From positions 62,001 to 126,000 of the forward strand of contig DASRFA010000044.1 of the NCBI GenBank assembly GCA_035651755.1: DNA of 64,000 nucleotides, written 5' to 3'. Position numbers and translations under genes: made by a program. The notes beneath the pieces were generated by a model. The model was not told where the DNA came from. It made no database searches and saw only the letters and a program-made list of their open reading frames with translations. Shown in pieces: positions 54,361-64,000 of this stretch. How positions within the stretch are numbered: the stretch's first letter is position 1; each line of letters begins with the position of its first letter. Source of the stretch: DASRFA01 sp035651755 (lineage in GTDB: Bacteria > Desulfobacterota > Binatia > UBA12015).

Positions 54361-55530
54361 TCATGCCGGACGCGCGTCGACCACCCGACACGTGACCTCC
54401 GTCGCGTTCGGCGGGGGGTCCGGGAAGACGATCAGGAAGCTCGCCGACTCCCCCGGTCGCACGAGGAAGCGGCGGTTCGGCTCCAGGCGGAGCAGCATCT
54501 CGACCTCGCTCGCGGACAGGTCGCGGATCGTCTTTCGGAACTGGTTCGCGGCGTAGACGACCTGTCGCTTGCGCTCGACGCCGTCGGAGAGGAGCCGTCC
54601 CTCGACCTCGATGAGGCGCAGACTCTGGTTGGTCGTGTTCAGGACGCGCCCGGACACGACGAGCGCGGGCCGGTCGCCCTTGATGTGATCGACGCTCTGC
54701 TCGACGCCGTTGATCTGGAGGCGCCACACGAGCAGGTGGTCGTCGCCGAGGAGGCGGCCGAGGATCGGCACGGCGCCGAGCCGCTCGAAGGCGAGGTCGG
54801 GCCGCCGGCTGAGGATCGCCGCCAGCACGAGGAACGCCGCGACCACCGCGCCGACCCCGATCGCGACCGGCTTGAGCGGCGAGCGCCGCGGCCCGGCCGC
54901 GCGCTTCCGCGGCTCCACCGGCGCGCGCTGCGCGCGATCGCGTTCGGTGATCAAGAGCGGGCCCTCGTCGTCCTCGACCTCGGGGCCGAGGTCGTCGTCG
55001 TCCCGGTCGCGCCGGCGCGCTTCGTCGCGAGCGGGCGGCGGTCGGCGCGCGCCGCGCGGCTCGGACCGCTCGTCGGCCGAGGCGCTCGCCGCCGCGCGCG
55101 GGCGGGCCGACTCCGCGAGGAAGGCCGGCTCGTCGTCGCCGCGGTCCCGGCGCGCCGAAGGCGGCACGGCGGAAGCGCGCGCGTCCGCGCCTCTCGTCCC
55201 ACGCGCGCGCGGCTCCTCTCGCGCCGGCTCCTCGTCGTCGTCCGGCGACGCGAAGCGGTCGTCCTCGTCGTCGACGGTGAGGTCGTCCTCGTGCTCCGCG
55301 TCCGCGATCGCAGGCCCGCTGCGTGCGTCCGGCTCGTCGCCCGCCGGCGGGTCGAACGCGAAGCTCAGGTTCCGGCTGTCGCGGCCGCGCGCCGGGGCGC
55401 GTCCGGCCGGCCGGTCGCCGGCCGAGAAGACGTGGTTGCAGCGCGTGCACTTGAAGACCGGGCGCGGATCGCTGAGACGCGCCTCGGGGACGCGGTACTG
55501 CGTGCTGCAACGAGGACACTGAACCGTCAC
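54361..55530 (-). CDS. MJ0042-type zinc-ribbon membrane protein with DUF3426-like domain
   Basis: 389 aa. N-terminal zinc ribbon VQCPRCSTQYRVPEARL...FKCTRCNHVFSA (four Cys in CxxC pairs) as in the MJ0042 family. A very acidic/basic low-complexity region (about 45-215) follows, then one membrane helix PVAIGVGAVVAAFLVLAAIL (about 222-241) and an exported beta-type domain with LRLIEVEGRLLSDG and TIRDLSASEVEMLLRL. This C-terminal domain looks like DUF3426. Function is unknown; in myxobacteria such proteins are common. GTG 55530 has GGGAGG about 8 bases upstream. Confidence 0.8.
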   Translation of the reverse strand: MTVQCPRCSTQYRVPEARLSDPRPVFKCTRCNHVFSAGDRPAGRAPARGRDSRNLSFAFDPPAGDEPDARSGPAIADAEHEDDLTVDDEDDRFASPDDDEEPAREEPRARGTRGADARASAVPPSARRDRGDDEPAFLAESARPRAAASASADERSEPRGARRPPPARDEARRRDRDDDDLGPEVEDDEGPLLITERDRAQRAPVEPRKRAAGPRRSPLKPVAIGVGAVVAAFLVLAAILSRRPDLAFERLGAVPILGRLLGDDHLLVWRLQINGVEQSVDHIKGDRPALVVSGRVLNTTNQSLRLIEVEGRLLSDGVERKRQVVYAANQFRKTIRDLSASEVEMLLRLEPNRRFLVRPGESASFLIVFPDPPPNATEVTCRVVDARPA

Positions 55531-55726
55531 GAGCCAGCCTCCCTCACCACGAGCTCCATCTCCCGTCGTGTCCCGTCGTGCACGCGCGGTCGCACTCTGC
55601 CACACGGCCGGCGCGATTTCACACCCGACGAGGTGCCGACGCTCGCCGAAAATCCGGGTCCAGCGCACGCGGTCGCGGCGCCCTTCGGCGTGCGCAGGCG
55701 GTTCGCCGGGCCGATGGGCGGCGCAG

Positions 55727-55810
55727 TGCGAGAGGGGGGACTTGAACCCCCACGGGTGTTACCCCACAGGCTTCTGAGACCTGCGCGTCTGCCAGTTCCG
55801 CCACTCTCGC
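55727..55810 (-). tRNA. tRNA-Leu (CAG)
   Basis: 84-nt class II tRNA. Acceptor arm GCGAGAG pairs with CTCTCGC; the anticodon stem CAGGT/GCCTG encloses loop CTCAGAA with anticodon CAG. A long variable arm and a T-arm with GGGGG-TTCAAGT-CCCCC follow. Discriminator is A. CCA is not encoded, so it must be added after transcription. It reads CUG codons. Confidence 0.95.
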
Positions 55811-55942
55811 GCGCCCTGGCGCAGTACCAGTCGACGGCAGAGCGAGCAACGCACGCGACCGCGTTGGGCGCTCCGGAAGTGATGCACGACCGCGGGGCCG
55901 CCGCCGTTGGCGGCCGCGCGCGCGGTTGCTAACGCTTGCCGC

Positions 55943-58635
55943 GTGTCGACGGAGATCGCGAAGGCCTACGCGCCGCGCGAGGTCGAGGAGCGCTGGGCGC
56001 ACGAGTGGATCCGCTCGCGCATCTTCGCGGCCCGCGCCGACGCGCCCGGAGAGCCGTTCTCGATCGTCATCCCGCCGCCGAACATCACCGGGCAGCTCCA
56101 TCTCGGGCACGCCCTCAACAACACGCTGCAGGACGCGCTCGTGCGCTGGAAGCGCATGGACGGCTTCAACGCCGTCTGGGTGCCCGGGACCGACCATGCA
56201 TCGATCGCGACCCAGAACGTCGTCGAGCGCCAGCTCGCGCAGGACGGCCTCGATCGCCACCAGGTCGGGCGCGAGAAGTTCCTCGAGCGCACCTTCGCGT
56301 GGAAGAACGAGGTCGCGCCCTACATCGTGTCGCAGCTCCAGCGCCTCGGGGCGTCGTGCGACTGGTCGCGCGAGCGCTTCACGATGGACGAGGGGCTGTC
56401 GCGCGCGGTGCGCGAGGTGTTCGTCCGGCTCTACGAGGACGGGCTCATCTACCGCGGCCGTCGCCTGATCAACTGGTGCTGCCGGTGCGGGACGGCGCTC
56501 TCGGACATCGAGGTCGAGCACGAGGACGTCGAGGGGAAGCTCTGGCACCTCCGCTATCCGTTCGCGGACGGGAGCGGCGCGGTCGTCGTCGCGACGACCC
56601 GGCCCGAGACGATGCTCGGCGACACGGCCGTCGCCGTCCACCCCGACGACGAGCGCTACGCCGGGCTGGTCGGGAAGCGCCTCCGCCTCCCGGTCGTCGG
56701 CCGCGAGATCCCGCTCGTCGCCGATCCCCAGGTCGACCGCGAGTTCGGGACCGGCGCCGTCAAGATCACGCCCGCGCACGACTTCAACGACTTCGAGATG
56801 GCGGCGCGCCACGGCCTCGAGCTCGTCCCGGTCATCGACGAGCGCGGCGTGATGACGGAAGCCGCCGGACCGTACGCCGGCCTCGACCGCGGCGAGGCGC
56901 GCGAGCGCATCGTCGCCGACTTCGAGCGCGACGGGACGCTGGTCGGGACGGAGCCGCACGCGCTCGCCGTCGGCACCTGCTACCGCTGCCACCAGGTCGT
57001 CGAGCCGCTCCTGTCCACGCAGTGGTTCGTCCGGACGAAGCCGCTCGCGGAGCCGGCGATCGCGGCCGTGCGCGACGGGCGTACGCGCTTCTTCCCGGAG
57101 CACTGGAGCAAGACCTACTTCGCGTGGATGGAGAACATCCGCGACTGGTGCGTGTCGCGGCAGCTCTGGTGGGGACATCGCATCCCGGCCTGGTACTGCG
57201 ACGCGTGCAGCGAGCCCGCCGGACCGGAGGTCTCCGGCGCGACGACCGTTCCGAAGGTGATCGTCGCGCGCGAGGCGCCCGCGTCGTGCCCGGGGTGCGG
57301 CGGCGCGCTCCGCCAGGACGAGGACGTGCTCGACACCTGGTTCTCGAGCGGCCTCTGGCCGTTCTCGACGCTCGGCTGGCCCGACGACACGCCCGACCTC
57401 CGGAAGTGGTACCCGACGTCCGTTCTCGTGACGGGCTTCGACATCATCTTCTTCTGGGTCGCCCGCATGATGATGTTCGGGCTCCGCTTCACGGGCGACG
57501 TGCCGTTTCGCCACGTCTACGTCCACGGCCTCGTGCGCGACGAGTACGGCGCGAAGATGAGCAAGAGCAAGGGCAACGTAAAGGACCCGCTCGAGCTGCT
57601 CGCGACCTACGGCACCGACGCGCTCCGCTTCACGCTCGCCGCCCAGTCCGCCATGGGGCGCGACATCCGGCTGTCGCTCGATCGCATCGAGGGCAATCGC
57701 GCGTTCGCGAACAAGATCTGGAACGTCGCGCGGTTCGTGCGGATGAACCTGGAGGAAGGCGTCCCGGGATCCGTCGCCGACCGCGATCTCGATGCGCCGG
57801 CGCGCTGGATCCGGACGCGCCTGTCGCGCACGATCGCCGACGTCCGCGAGTCGCTGGCGACTTACCGCTTCAACGACGCGGCCACGGCGCTCTACCGCTT
57901 CCTGTGGAACGAGCTCTGCGACTGGTACGTCGAGCTCGCGAAGCTCTCGCTCGCGTCGCCGGACAAGGCGCGGCGCGACGCCACCCGCGCAACGCTGGTC
58001 GACGTGCTCGACGCCTCGCTGCGGCTCCTCCACCCGCTCATGCCGTTCATCACCGAGGAGCTCTGGCACGCCCTGCCGCGCTCGGCCGAGGACCCCGTCA
58101 GCATCGCGCTCGCGCGCTACCCGAAGGTCGACGACTTCCGTCCGAGCTACGACGCGGAGGCTCGCGTCGACCGCCTGATCGAGATCGTGCGCGCGCTCCG
58201 GAACCTGCGCGCGGAGACGAACGTCCCGCCCGGCCGCGAGATCGACCTCCTCGTCGCCGGAGCGGAAGGCGCGGACGGCGACGCGCTCGGCGACCTCACG
58301 CCCGCGATCCGCACGCTCGCGCGCGTCGGCCGGATCGCGGCGGTCGCCGACGGCGAGCGCCCGCGCGGCGCGGCGACGGCCGCCGCGGGCGGCCTCGAGC
58401 TCTACGTGCCGCTCGCCGGCGTGATCGACGTATCGGCCGAGCGTGACCGCCTGAAGCGCGAGCTCGAGAAGATCGCGGCCGAGATCGCGGGCGTCGCGCG
58501 GAAGCTCGACAACCGCGACTTCGTCGAGCGCGCGCCGGAGGAAGTCGTGTCGGCGACGCGCGCGCGGGCGGACGACCTCGCCGGGAAGCGCGAGCTCCTC
58601 GAGCGCGGCCTCGGGCGGCTCGCGGAGGTGGAGCC

Positions 58636-58639
<4 letters not shown>
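55943..58639 (+). CDS. valS: Valyl-tRNA synthetase
   Basis: 898 aa class I synthetase. HIGH motif in PPPNITGQLHLGHALNNTLQD, KMSKS in YGAKMSKSKGNVKDPLELL, the editing-domain VVATTRPETMLGDTAVAVHP and DTWFSSGLWPFSTLGWP are all present. The C-terminal coiled coil (AERDRLKRELEKIAAEIAGVARKLDNRDFVERAPEEVV) is typical of ValRS. GTG 55943 (MSTEIAKAYAP) is chosen because the family starts there. Stop overlaps the nadC start (TTGA). Confidence 0.96.
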
Positions 58640-59619
<980 letters not shown>

Positions 59620-59620
59620 C

Positions 59621-60664
59621 GTGAGCGACGATCGCCTGCGGGCGGCGCTCGAGGGCGGCGCGTGGCGGTCGGGCTCGGAGATCGCGCGCGCGCTCGGCGT
59701 GTCGCGTGCGGCGGTCTGGAAGGGGATCGAGCGCCTTCGCCGCCGCGGCTACGAGGTCGACGCCGCACGCGGCCGCGGCTACCGGCTCGTGCGCGTCGGC
59801 GATCGCCTCCTCCCGCACGAGATCCGCCGGCATTGGCGCGCGCGCCGCTGGCGCGCCGACATCGTTCACCGCGAGACCGTCGACTCGACGAACCGCCTGG
59901 CCTCGGAGCTCGCGCGCGCGGGCGCGCCCGAGGGAACCGTCGTCGTCGCGGAGGCGCAGACGGCGGGGCGCGGCCGGCTCGGCCGGACGTGGGCTTCGCC
60001 GGCTCACCTGAACCTCTACTTGTCGCTGCTCCTCCGTCCGCCGCTCGCACCGGCCGAGGTGCCGCGCTTGACGCTGGTCGCGGCGGTCGCCGCCGCGGAA
60101 GCGATCGAGGCGACGATCGGCGAGCCGCCCGGCATCAAGTGGCCGAACGACGTCCTGCTCGGCGGCCGGAAGGCGGTCGGCATCCTGACCGAGCTCGAGG
60201 CCGAGTCCGAGCGCGTGCGCTTCGCGATCGTCGGGATCGGCGTCAACGTGAACGCGACCGCCGCCGACTTCCCTCCCGAGCTCCGCCGCAAGGCGACGAG
60301 CCTCGCGCTCGCGGGCGGCCACCCGATCGACCGCGCGGCCTTCGCGGGCCGGCTCCTCGCGCGCCTCGAGGCCGACTATGGCGAGCTCGTGCGCCGCGGC
60401 TTCGACGCTCTGCGCCGGCGCTACGAGCGCTACCACGTGCTGCCCGGGCGACGCGTCCGCGTGCAGGGAGCGCAGGCGCTCGCCGGGACCGTTCGCGGGA
60501 TCGACGCGGACGGGGCGCTGCTGGTCGCGGGAAGGCACGGCGTCGAGCGCGTCGTCGGCGGCGAGGTCACGCTCGTGGGCGCCTACGGCGGAGCCGCGCG
60601 CGGCGCGCCGAAGCACGGCGCGCGGCGTCCGGGCCGGCTTGCGCTGCGCCGGGTGCCTGCCTAG
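59621..60664 (+). CDS. birA: Biotin-protein ligase / biotin operon repressor BirA
   Basis: 347 aa. N-terminal winged helix SGSEIARALGVSRAAVWKGIERLRRRGYEVDA, so it should also repress biotin genes. The ligase core has ETVDSTNRLASELA, GRGRLGRTWASPAHLNLYLSLLLRP (biotin loop) and GIKWPNDVLLGGRKAVGILTE, with a C-terminal SH3-like domain. Starts GTG 59621, one base after the nadC stop. No biotin genes in the window. Confidence 0.95.
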   Translation: MSDDRLRAALEGGAWRSGSEIARALGVSRAAVWKGIERLRRRGYEVDAARGRGYRLVRVGDRLLPHEIRRHWRARRWRADIVHRETVDSTNRLASELARAGAPEGTVVVAEAQTAGRGRLGRTWASPAHLNLYLSLLLRPPLAPAEVPRLTLVAAVAAAEAIEATIGEPPGIKWPNDVLLGGRKAVGILTELEAESERVRFAIVGIGVNVNATAADFPPELRRKATSLALAGGHPIDRAAFAGRLLARLEADYGELVRRGFDALRRRYERYHVLPGRRVRVQGAQALAGTVRGIDADGALLVAGRHGVERVVGGEVTLVGAYGGAARGAPKHGARRPGRLALRRVPA

Positions 60665-60679
60665 TCTCCTCTCCGCGCG

Positions 60680-61558
60680 ATGCTTCTCGCCATCGACGTC
60701 GGCAACACGCACACGGTCCTCGGCCTGTTCGACGGGCAGGAGCTGTGCCGCCACTGGCGGATCCTGACCGAGCAGGCCCGCACCGCCGACGAGTACAGCG
60801 TCGTCCTCTGGAACCTGCTCAGGATGGCGGAGATCTCGCCATCGGAGATCGGCGGCGCGATCGTCTCGAACGTCGTGCCGCAGATGCAGTCGGTCGTCGA
60901 CGAGATGTGCCGGCACACCTTCGGGCGCTCGCCGCTCGTGGTCGGGCCGGGGACGCGCACCGGGATGGCGATCCTCTACGACAACCCGCGCGAGGTCGGC
61001 GCGGATCGCATCGTGAACGCGGTCGCCGCGTACGAGCGCACGCACGACCTCTCGATCGTGGTCGACTTCGGGACCGCGACCACCTTCGACGTCGTGAGCG
61101 CGAAGGGCGAGTACCTGGGCGGCGTCATCGCGCCGGGTGTCGGGATCTCGCTCGACGCCCTGTACTCGCGCACCGCGAAGCTCCACCCGGTGGAGCTCGT
61201 GAAGCCGCCGCGCGTGGTCGGCCGCAACACGGTGAACGCGATCCAGGCGGGCGTCTTCTACGGCTACGTCGCGATGGTCGACGGCGTCGTCGAGCGCATC
61301 CAGACGGAGCAAGGCGCGCCCGCGAAGGTCATCGCGACCGGAGGCTTCGCGAGCCTGATCGCGGCGGAGTCGCGGACGATCGCGGAGGTCGACGAGTTCC
61401 TCACGCTCGCGGGCCTGCGCCTGATCTTCGAGCGCAACCGCGACGCGGCCGAGGGCCGCGAGCGTGCCGCCGGCGTCGAGCCGCGGCCGTCCGCCGTCCG
61501 CGCCGAAGCGACGTCTGCGACCGCGCCGCGCGCCGCCCTCAGCAGCGAAAGGAGATGA
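60680..61558 (+). CDS. coaX: Type III pantothenate kinase
   Basis: 292 aa. MLLAIDVGNTHTVLGLFDG at the start, AIVSNVVPQM, NPREVGADRIVNAVAAYE and IVVDFGTATTFDVVSAKGEYLGGVIAPGVGIS are the CoaX signatures. First step of coenzyme A synthesis. The C-terminal 35 residues are an Ala/Arg-rich extension. It follows birA by 15 bases. Confidence 0.96.
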   Translation: MLLAIDVGNTHTVLGLFDGQELCRHWRILTEQARTADEYSVVLWNLLRMAEISPSEIGGAIVSNVVPQMQSVVDEMCRHTFGRSPLVVGPGTRTGMAILYDNPREVGADRIVNAVAAYERTHDLSIVVDFGTATTFDVVSAKGEYLGGVIAPGVGISLDALYSRTAKLHPVELVKPPRVVGRNTVNAIQAGVFYGYVAMVDGVVERIQTEQGAPAKVIATGGFASLIAAESRTIAEVDEFLTLAGLRLIFERNRDAAEGRERAAGVEPRPSAVRAEATSATAPRAALSSERR

Positions 61559-61563
61559 CCGGC

Positions 61564-63654
61564 ATGGCCGTCGACGATCCGGGAAAGATCCACGACCTCA
61601 TCCTGATCGGACACGGTGGCGTCGGAAAGACCATGCTGGCGGAGTCCATCCTCCTCGCCGCGGGAGCGACGAAGTCGCTCGGCCGCACTGCCGACGGGAC
61701 GTCGAACTTCGACACCGAGCCCGAGGAGCAGAAGCGGAACAGCACGATCTTCTCGACGCTGCACCACGTCCCGTGGAAGGGGCGCGAGGTGAACCTGATC
61801 GACGCTCCCGGCGCCGCGAGCTTCATCCACGACGCGAGCACCTGCCTCCGCGGAGCGACCACCGCGGTTCTCGTCGTGTCGCCTCACGGCGAGACCCGCG
61901 GCGAGGACCAGAAGTCGCTGGCGTGGGCCGCGGACGAGGCCGTGCCGCGCATCGCGTTCGTGACGCGCATGGACCGCGAGCGCGCGAGCTTCGAGCAGGC
62001 CTGCAAGGACCTCGCGGAGGTCCTCGAGCAGAAGCCGGTGCCGGTGCAGCTTCCGATCGGCGCGGAGAGCGGCTTCAAGGGCGTCGTCGACCTGCTGCGC
62101 GGGAAGGCGTACCTCGGCCAGCCGGAGAGCGGGCAGATGCGCGAGGCCGACGTCCCCGCCGAGCTCGCCGACGAGGCGCAGGCGGCGCGCGAGCGGCTCA
62201 TCGAGTCGGTCGCCGAGTCGAACGACGCGCTCCTCGAGAAGTACCTCGAGAGCGGCGAGCTCTCGGAGGAGGAGCTCGTGCGGGGGCTGCGGGAAGCCGT
62301 CGCGAGCGGCGCGTTCCTGCCGGTCCTGTGCGGCGCGGGCGGCACGGGCGTCGGCGCGCAGACGCTGCTCGACTTCGTGACCACGTACTGTCCGGCCGCG
62401 GGCGATCTGCCGCCGGCCGTCGGAGTCGATCCGCGGAGCGGCGCCGAGGTTCAGCGCGCGCCCGCGCTGAACGAGCCGTTCTCCGCCCAGATCGTCCGCA
62501 CGATCGTCGATCCCTTCGCGGGGAAGCTGTCGGTCTTCCGAGTCTTCTCCGGGCAGATCGCGGGCGACGCGCCCATCTACAACGCGACCCGCCAAGCGAA
62601 GGAGAAGCTCGGCCACCTCTTCAAGCTCGAAGGGAAGAAGCAGGCGCCGGTCGCGAAGGCGGTCGCGGGCGACCTGGTCGCGGTCGCGAAGCTCAAGGAA
62701 GGGGCGACCGGCGACACGCTGTGCGACGAGAAGGTCCAGACCGCGTATCCCCTGCCGCGCAACTTCGAGTCGTCGATCTCGTTCGCGCTCGAGGCCAAGG
62801 CCAAGGGCGACGAGGACAAGATCATGTCCGGCCTCCACCGCCTGCAGGAGGAGGACCCGGCGCTGCATCTCGATCGGGACCCGCAGACGAAGGAGATCAT
62901 CCTGGGCGGCGTCGGGCAGCTCCACGTCGAGGTGGCGATCGAGCGTCTCAAGCGCAAGTTCGGCTGCGACGTCGTCCTGAAGGCCCCGAAGGTCCCCTAC
63001 AAGGAGACGATCAAGGGCAAGGCGGAGGCGCAGGGCCGCCTCAAGAAGCAGACCGGCGGACACGGCCAGTTCGCGGACACCTGGCTCGCGATCGAGCCCC
63101 TGCCGCGCGGCACGGGCTTCGAGTTCGTCGACAAGATCGTCGGAGGCGTGATCCCGCGGAACTTCATCCCCGCGGTCGAGAAGGGCGTGCGCGAGGCGCT
63201 CATCTCCGGCGGGGTCGCGGGCTATCCGGTCGTCGACGTGCGCGTGACGCTCTTCGACGGCTCGCACCATTCCGTCGACTCGTCCGAAATGGCGTTCAAG
63301 ATCGCGGCCGCGACCGGCTTCAAGGCGGCGTACGAGAAGGCCCGTCCGGTCCTCCTCGAGCCGGTGATGTCGATGGACATCAGCGTGCCCGACGACGCCA
63401 TGGGCGACGTGATCGGCGACGTGAACTCGCGCCGCGGCAAGGTGCTCGGGGTCGAGCCGAAGGGCCACAACCAGGTGATCAAGGCGCGCGTGCCGATGTC
63501 GGAGGTGCTGAAGTACGCTCCCGACCTCAACTCGATGACCGCGGGACGCGGCTCCTTCCACATGGAGTTCTCGCACTACGAGGAGCTCCCCGCGCACCTC
63601 GTCGAGAAGGTCGTGCGCGACGGCAAGCAGCGGGAGGCGGAAGGGGCGGCGTGA
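61564..63654 (+). CDS. EF-G-like translation GTPase with altered G motifs
   Basis: 696 aa with the domain layout of elongation factor G, including EILGGVGQLHVEVAIERL-type domain III, the domain IV KETIKGKAEAQGRLKKQTGGHGQFADTW, and RGSFHMEFSHYEELP at the end. The GTPase motifs differ: G1 is GHGGVGKT (16-23), but G3 reads DAPGA (80-84) instead of DTPGH, so the catalytic His is gone, and G4 is TRMD (134-137) instead of NKxD. This is the FusA2/EF-G2-like subfamily. AGGAG ahead of ATG 61564 favours it over the ATG 9 bases upstream. Its TGA overlaps the next gene's GTG. Confidence 0.87.
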   Translation: MAVDDPGKIHDLILIGHGGVGKTMLAESILLAAGATKSLGRTADGTSNFDTEPEEQKRNSTIFSTLHHVPWKGREVNLIDAPGAASFIHDASTCLRGATTAVLVVSPHGETRGEDQKSLAWAADEAVPRIAFVTRMDRERASFEQACKDLAEVLEQKPVPVQLPIGAESGFKGVVDLLRGKAYLGQPESGQMREADVPAELADEAQAARERLIESVAESNDALLEKYLESGELSEEELVRGLREAVASGAFLPVLCGAGGTGVGAQTLLDFVTTYCPAAGDLPPAVGVDPRSGAEVQRAPALNEPFSAQIVRTIVDPFAGKLSVFRVFSGQIAGDAPIYNATRQAKEKLGHLFKLEGKKQAPVAKAVAGDLVAVAKLKEGATGDTLCDEKVQTAYPLPRNFESSISFALEAKAKGDEDKIMSGLHRLQEEDPALHLDRDPQTKEIILGGVGQLHVEVAIERLKRKFGCDVVLKAPKVPYKETIKGKAEAQGRLKKQTGGHGQFADTWLAIEPLPRGTGFEFVDKIVGGVIPRNFIPAVEKGVREALISGGVAGYPVVDVRVTLFDGSHHSVDSSEMAFKIAAATGFKAAYEKARPVLLEPVMSMDISVPDDAMGDVIGDVNSRRGKVLGVEPKGHNQVIKARVPMSEVLKYAPDLNSMTAGRGSFHMEFSHYEELPAHLVEKVVRDGKQREAEGAA

Positions 63655-64000
63655 TCGGGCCCCGCCCCGAGCTCATCCCGAAGGAGGAGCGCTCTCCCGA
63701 GATCGACGCGGTTCTCGAGGAACGCGACGACATCGCCCTCGAGGAGGACCTCCTCGAGGACGGCGCGCGCGAGCCGGAGCCCGAGCCGCAGCGCCGGGAG
63801 CCGCTCGCCTTCCGCATCAAGCGCATGCCGGTCGCGGCGCGGATCAAGCTCGCGCTCCGGGGCGGCAAGGAGCCGCGCCAGATCCTCGCGCGCGACCACG
63901 TGAAGCTCGTCCAGCAGTGCGTGCTGCACAACCCGCGCTTGACGCTCGAGGAGGTGCTCGCGATGGCGAAGAACCGGAGCCTGCACGGCGAGCTCCTCCG
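63651..64000 (+). CDS. Acidic protein of unknown function, 5' part (continues past window)
   Basis: 116 residues are visible from GTG 63651, overlapping the EF-G-like stop (GTGA). The first 55 residues are strongly acidic (AVLEERDDIALEEDLLEDG). A basic region then resembles a conserved helical motif found in myxobacterial proteins: PVAARIKLALRGGKEPRQILARDHVKLVQQCVLHNPRLTLEEVLAMAKNRSLHGELL. Function is not known. Tight coupling to the EF-G-like gene suggests a shared role. Confidence 0.7.
   Translation, partial: MIGPRPELIPKEERSPEIDAVLEERDDIALEEDLLEDGAREPEPEPQRREPLAFRIKRMPVAARIKLALRGGKEPRQILARDHVKLVQQCVLHNPRLTLEEVLAMAKNRSLHGELL

Noticed and set aside
55619..58069. Long minus-strand frame across tRNA-Leu and valS
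   Set aside because: Antisense to valS and crosses a tRNA gene; no family motif was seen.

Overview
The window is a very GC-rich, densely coded bacterial chromosome segment. Many genes overlap by 4 bases (GTGA, ATGA or TTGA), and GTG/TTG starts and TGA stops are common. The gene content points to an uncultivated Deltaproteobacteria-like lineage such as Myxococcota or Binatota: a Myxococcus-type cysteine-rich repeat, a wax ester synthase/DGAT homologue, an SCP2 lipid-binding protein, an MJ0042 zinc-ribbon protein, split GcvP subunits and a KaiC-like protein paired with a hybrid kinase. The lineage is an inference. No prophage, insertion sequence, CRISPR array or rRNA is visible. One tRNA, tRNA-Leu(CAG), is present.

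Layout. 1-10041 (+): 3' end of mutS, cell-wall amidase, glnD, xer recombinase, trpS (interrupted by an in-frame TAA), scpA, scpB, rluB. 10017-16047 (-): FGGY sugar kinase, exported Pcm homologue, flippase-like membrane protein, an unrecognised membrane protein, D-threonine-aldolase-like enzyme. 16044-17785 (-): nrtR-like regulator and nadA, with a clear sigma70 promoter whose -10 lies inside a perfect inverted repeat. 18057-19489 (+): frameshifted WS/DGAT gene. 19529-23254 (-): tldE, tldD and a SirB1-like gene. 23368-24381 (+): DHH phosphoesterase. 24584-25693 (-): queG. 26013-26840 (+): FliA-type sigma factor with a possible sigma54 promoter. 26860-29092 (-): mobA, PfkB kinase, 5-formyl-THF cyclo-ligase, divergent from metK. 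30322-33090 (-): DNA glycosylase, SCP2 protein, beta-propeller lipoprotein, small acidic protein. 33327-36489 (+): MFS transporter and PQQ-type sugar dehydrogenase. 36517-38584: HslR-like, GNAT, CYTH and LeuD-like genes. 38639-42644 (+): surE, hisS, aspS. 42790-45998 (+): KaiC-like ATPase and hybrid histidine kinase. 46016-47128 (-): ald. 47214-52536 (+): folD-gcvT-gcvH-gcvPA-gcvPB. 52861-55810: TonB-like protein, divergent tatA, zinc-ribbon protein, tRNA-Leu. 55943-64000 (+): valS-nadC-birA-coaX, an EF-G-like GTPase and the start of an acidic protein.

How genes work together. folD plus the complete glycine cleavage system, 5-FCL and metK form a one-carbon/SAM theme. nadA, nadC and the NrtR-like regulator cover quinolinate-route NAD synthesis. 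birA, coaX and nadC form a cofactor cluster behind valS.

The least ordinary parts are intergenic. A REP-like two-hairpin repeat has five copies, next to the DHH gene, the MFS gene and both ends of hisS-aspS. A 47-nt repeat has three copies. A larger palindromic element of about 126 nt has two copies whose outer stems differ in sequence but still pair, while a mismatched inner segment is conserved. Two genes are interrupted (trpS by a nonsense codon, WS/DGAT by a frameshift). These may be assembly errors or real lesions.
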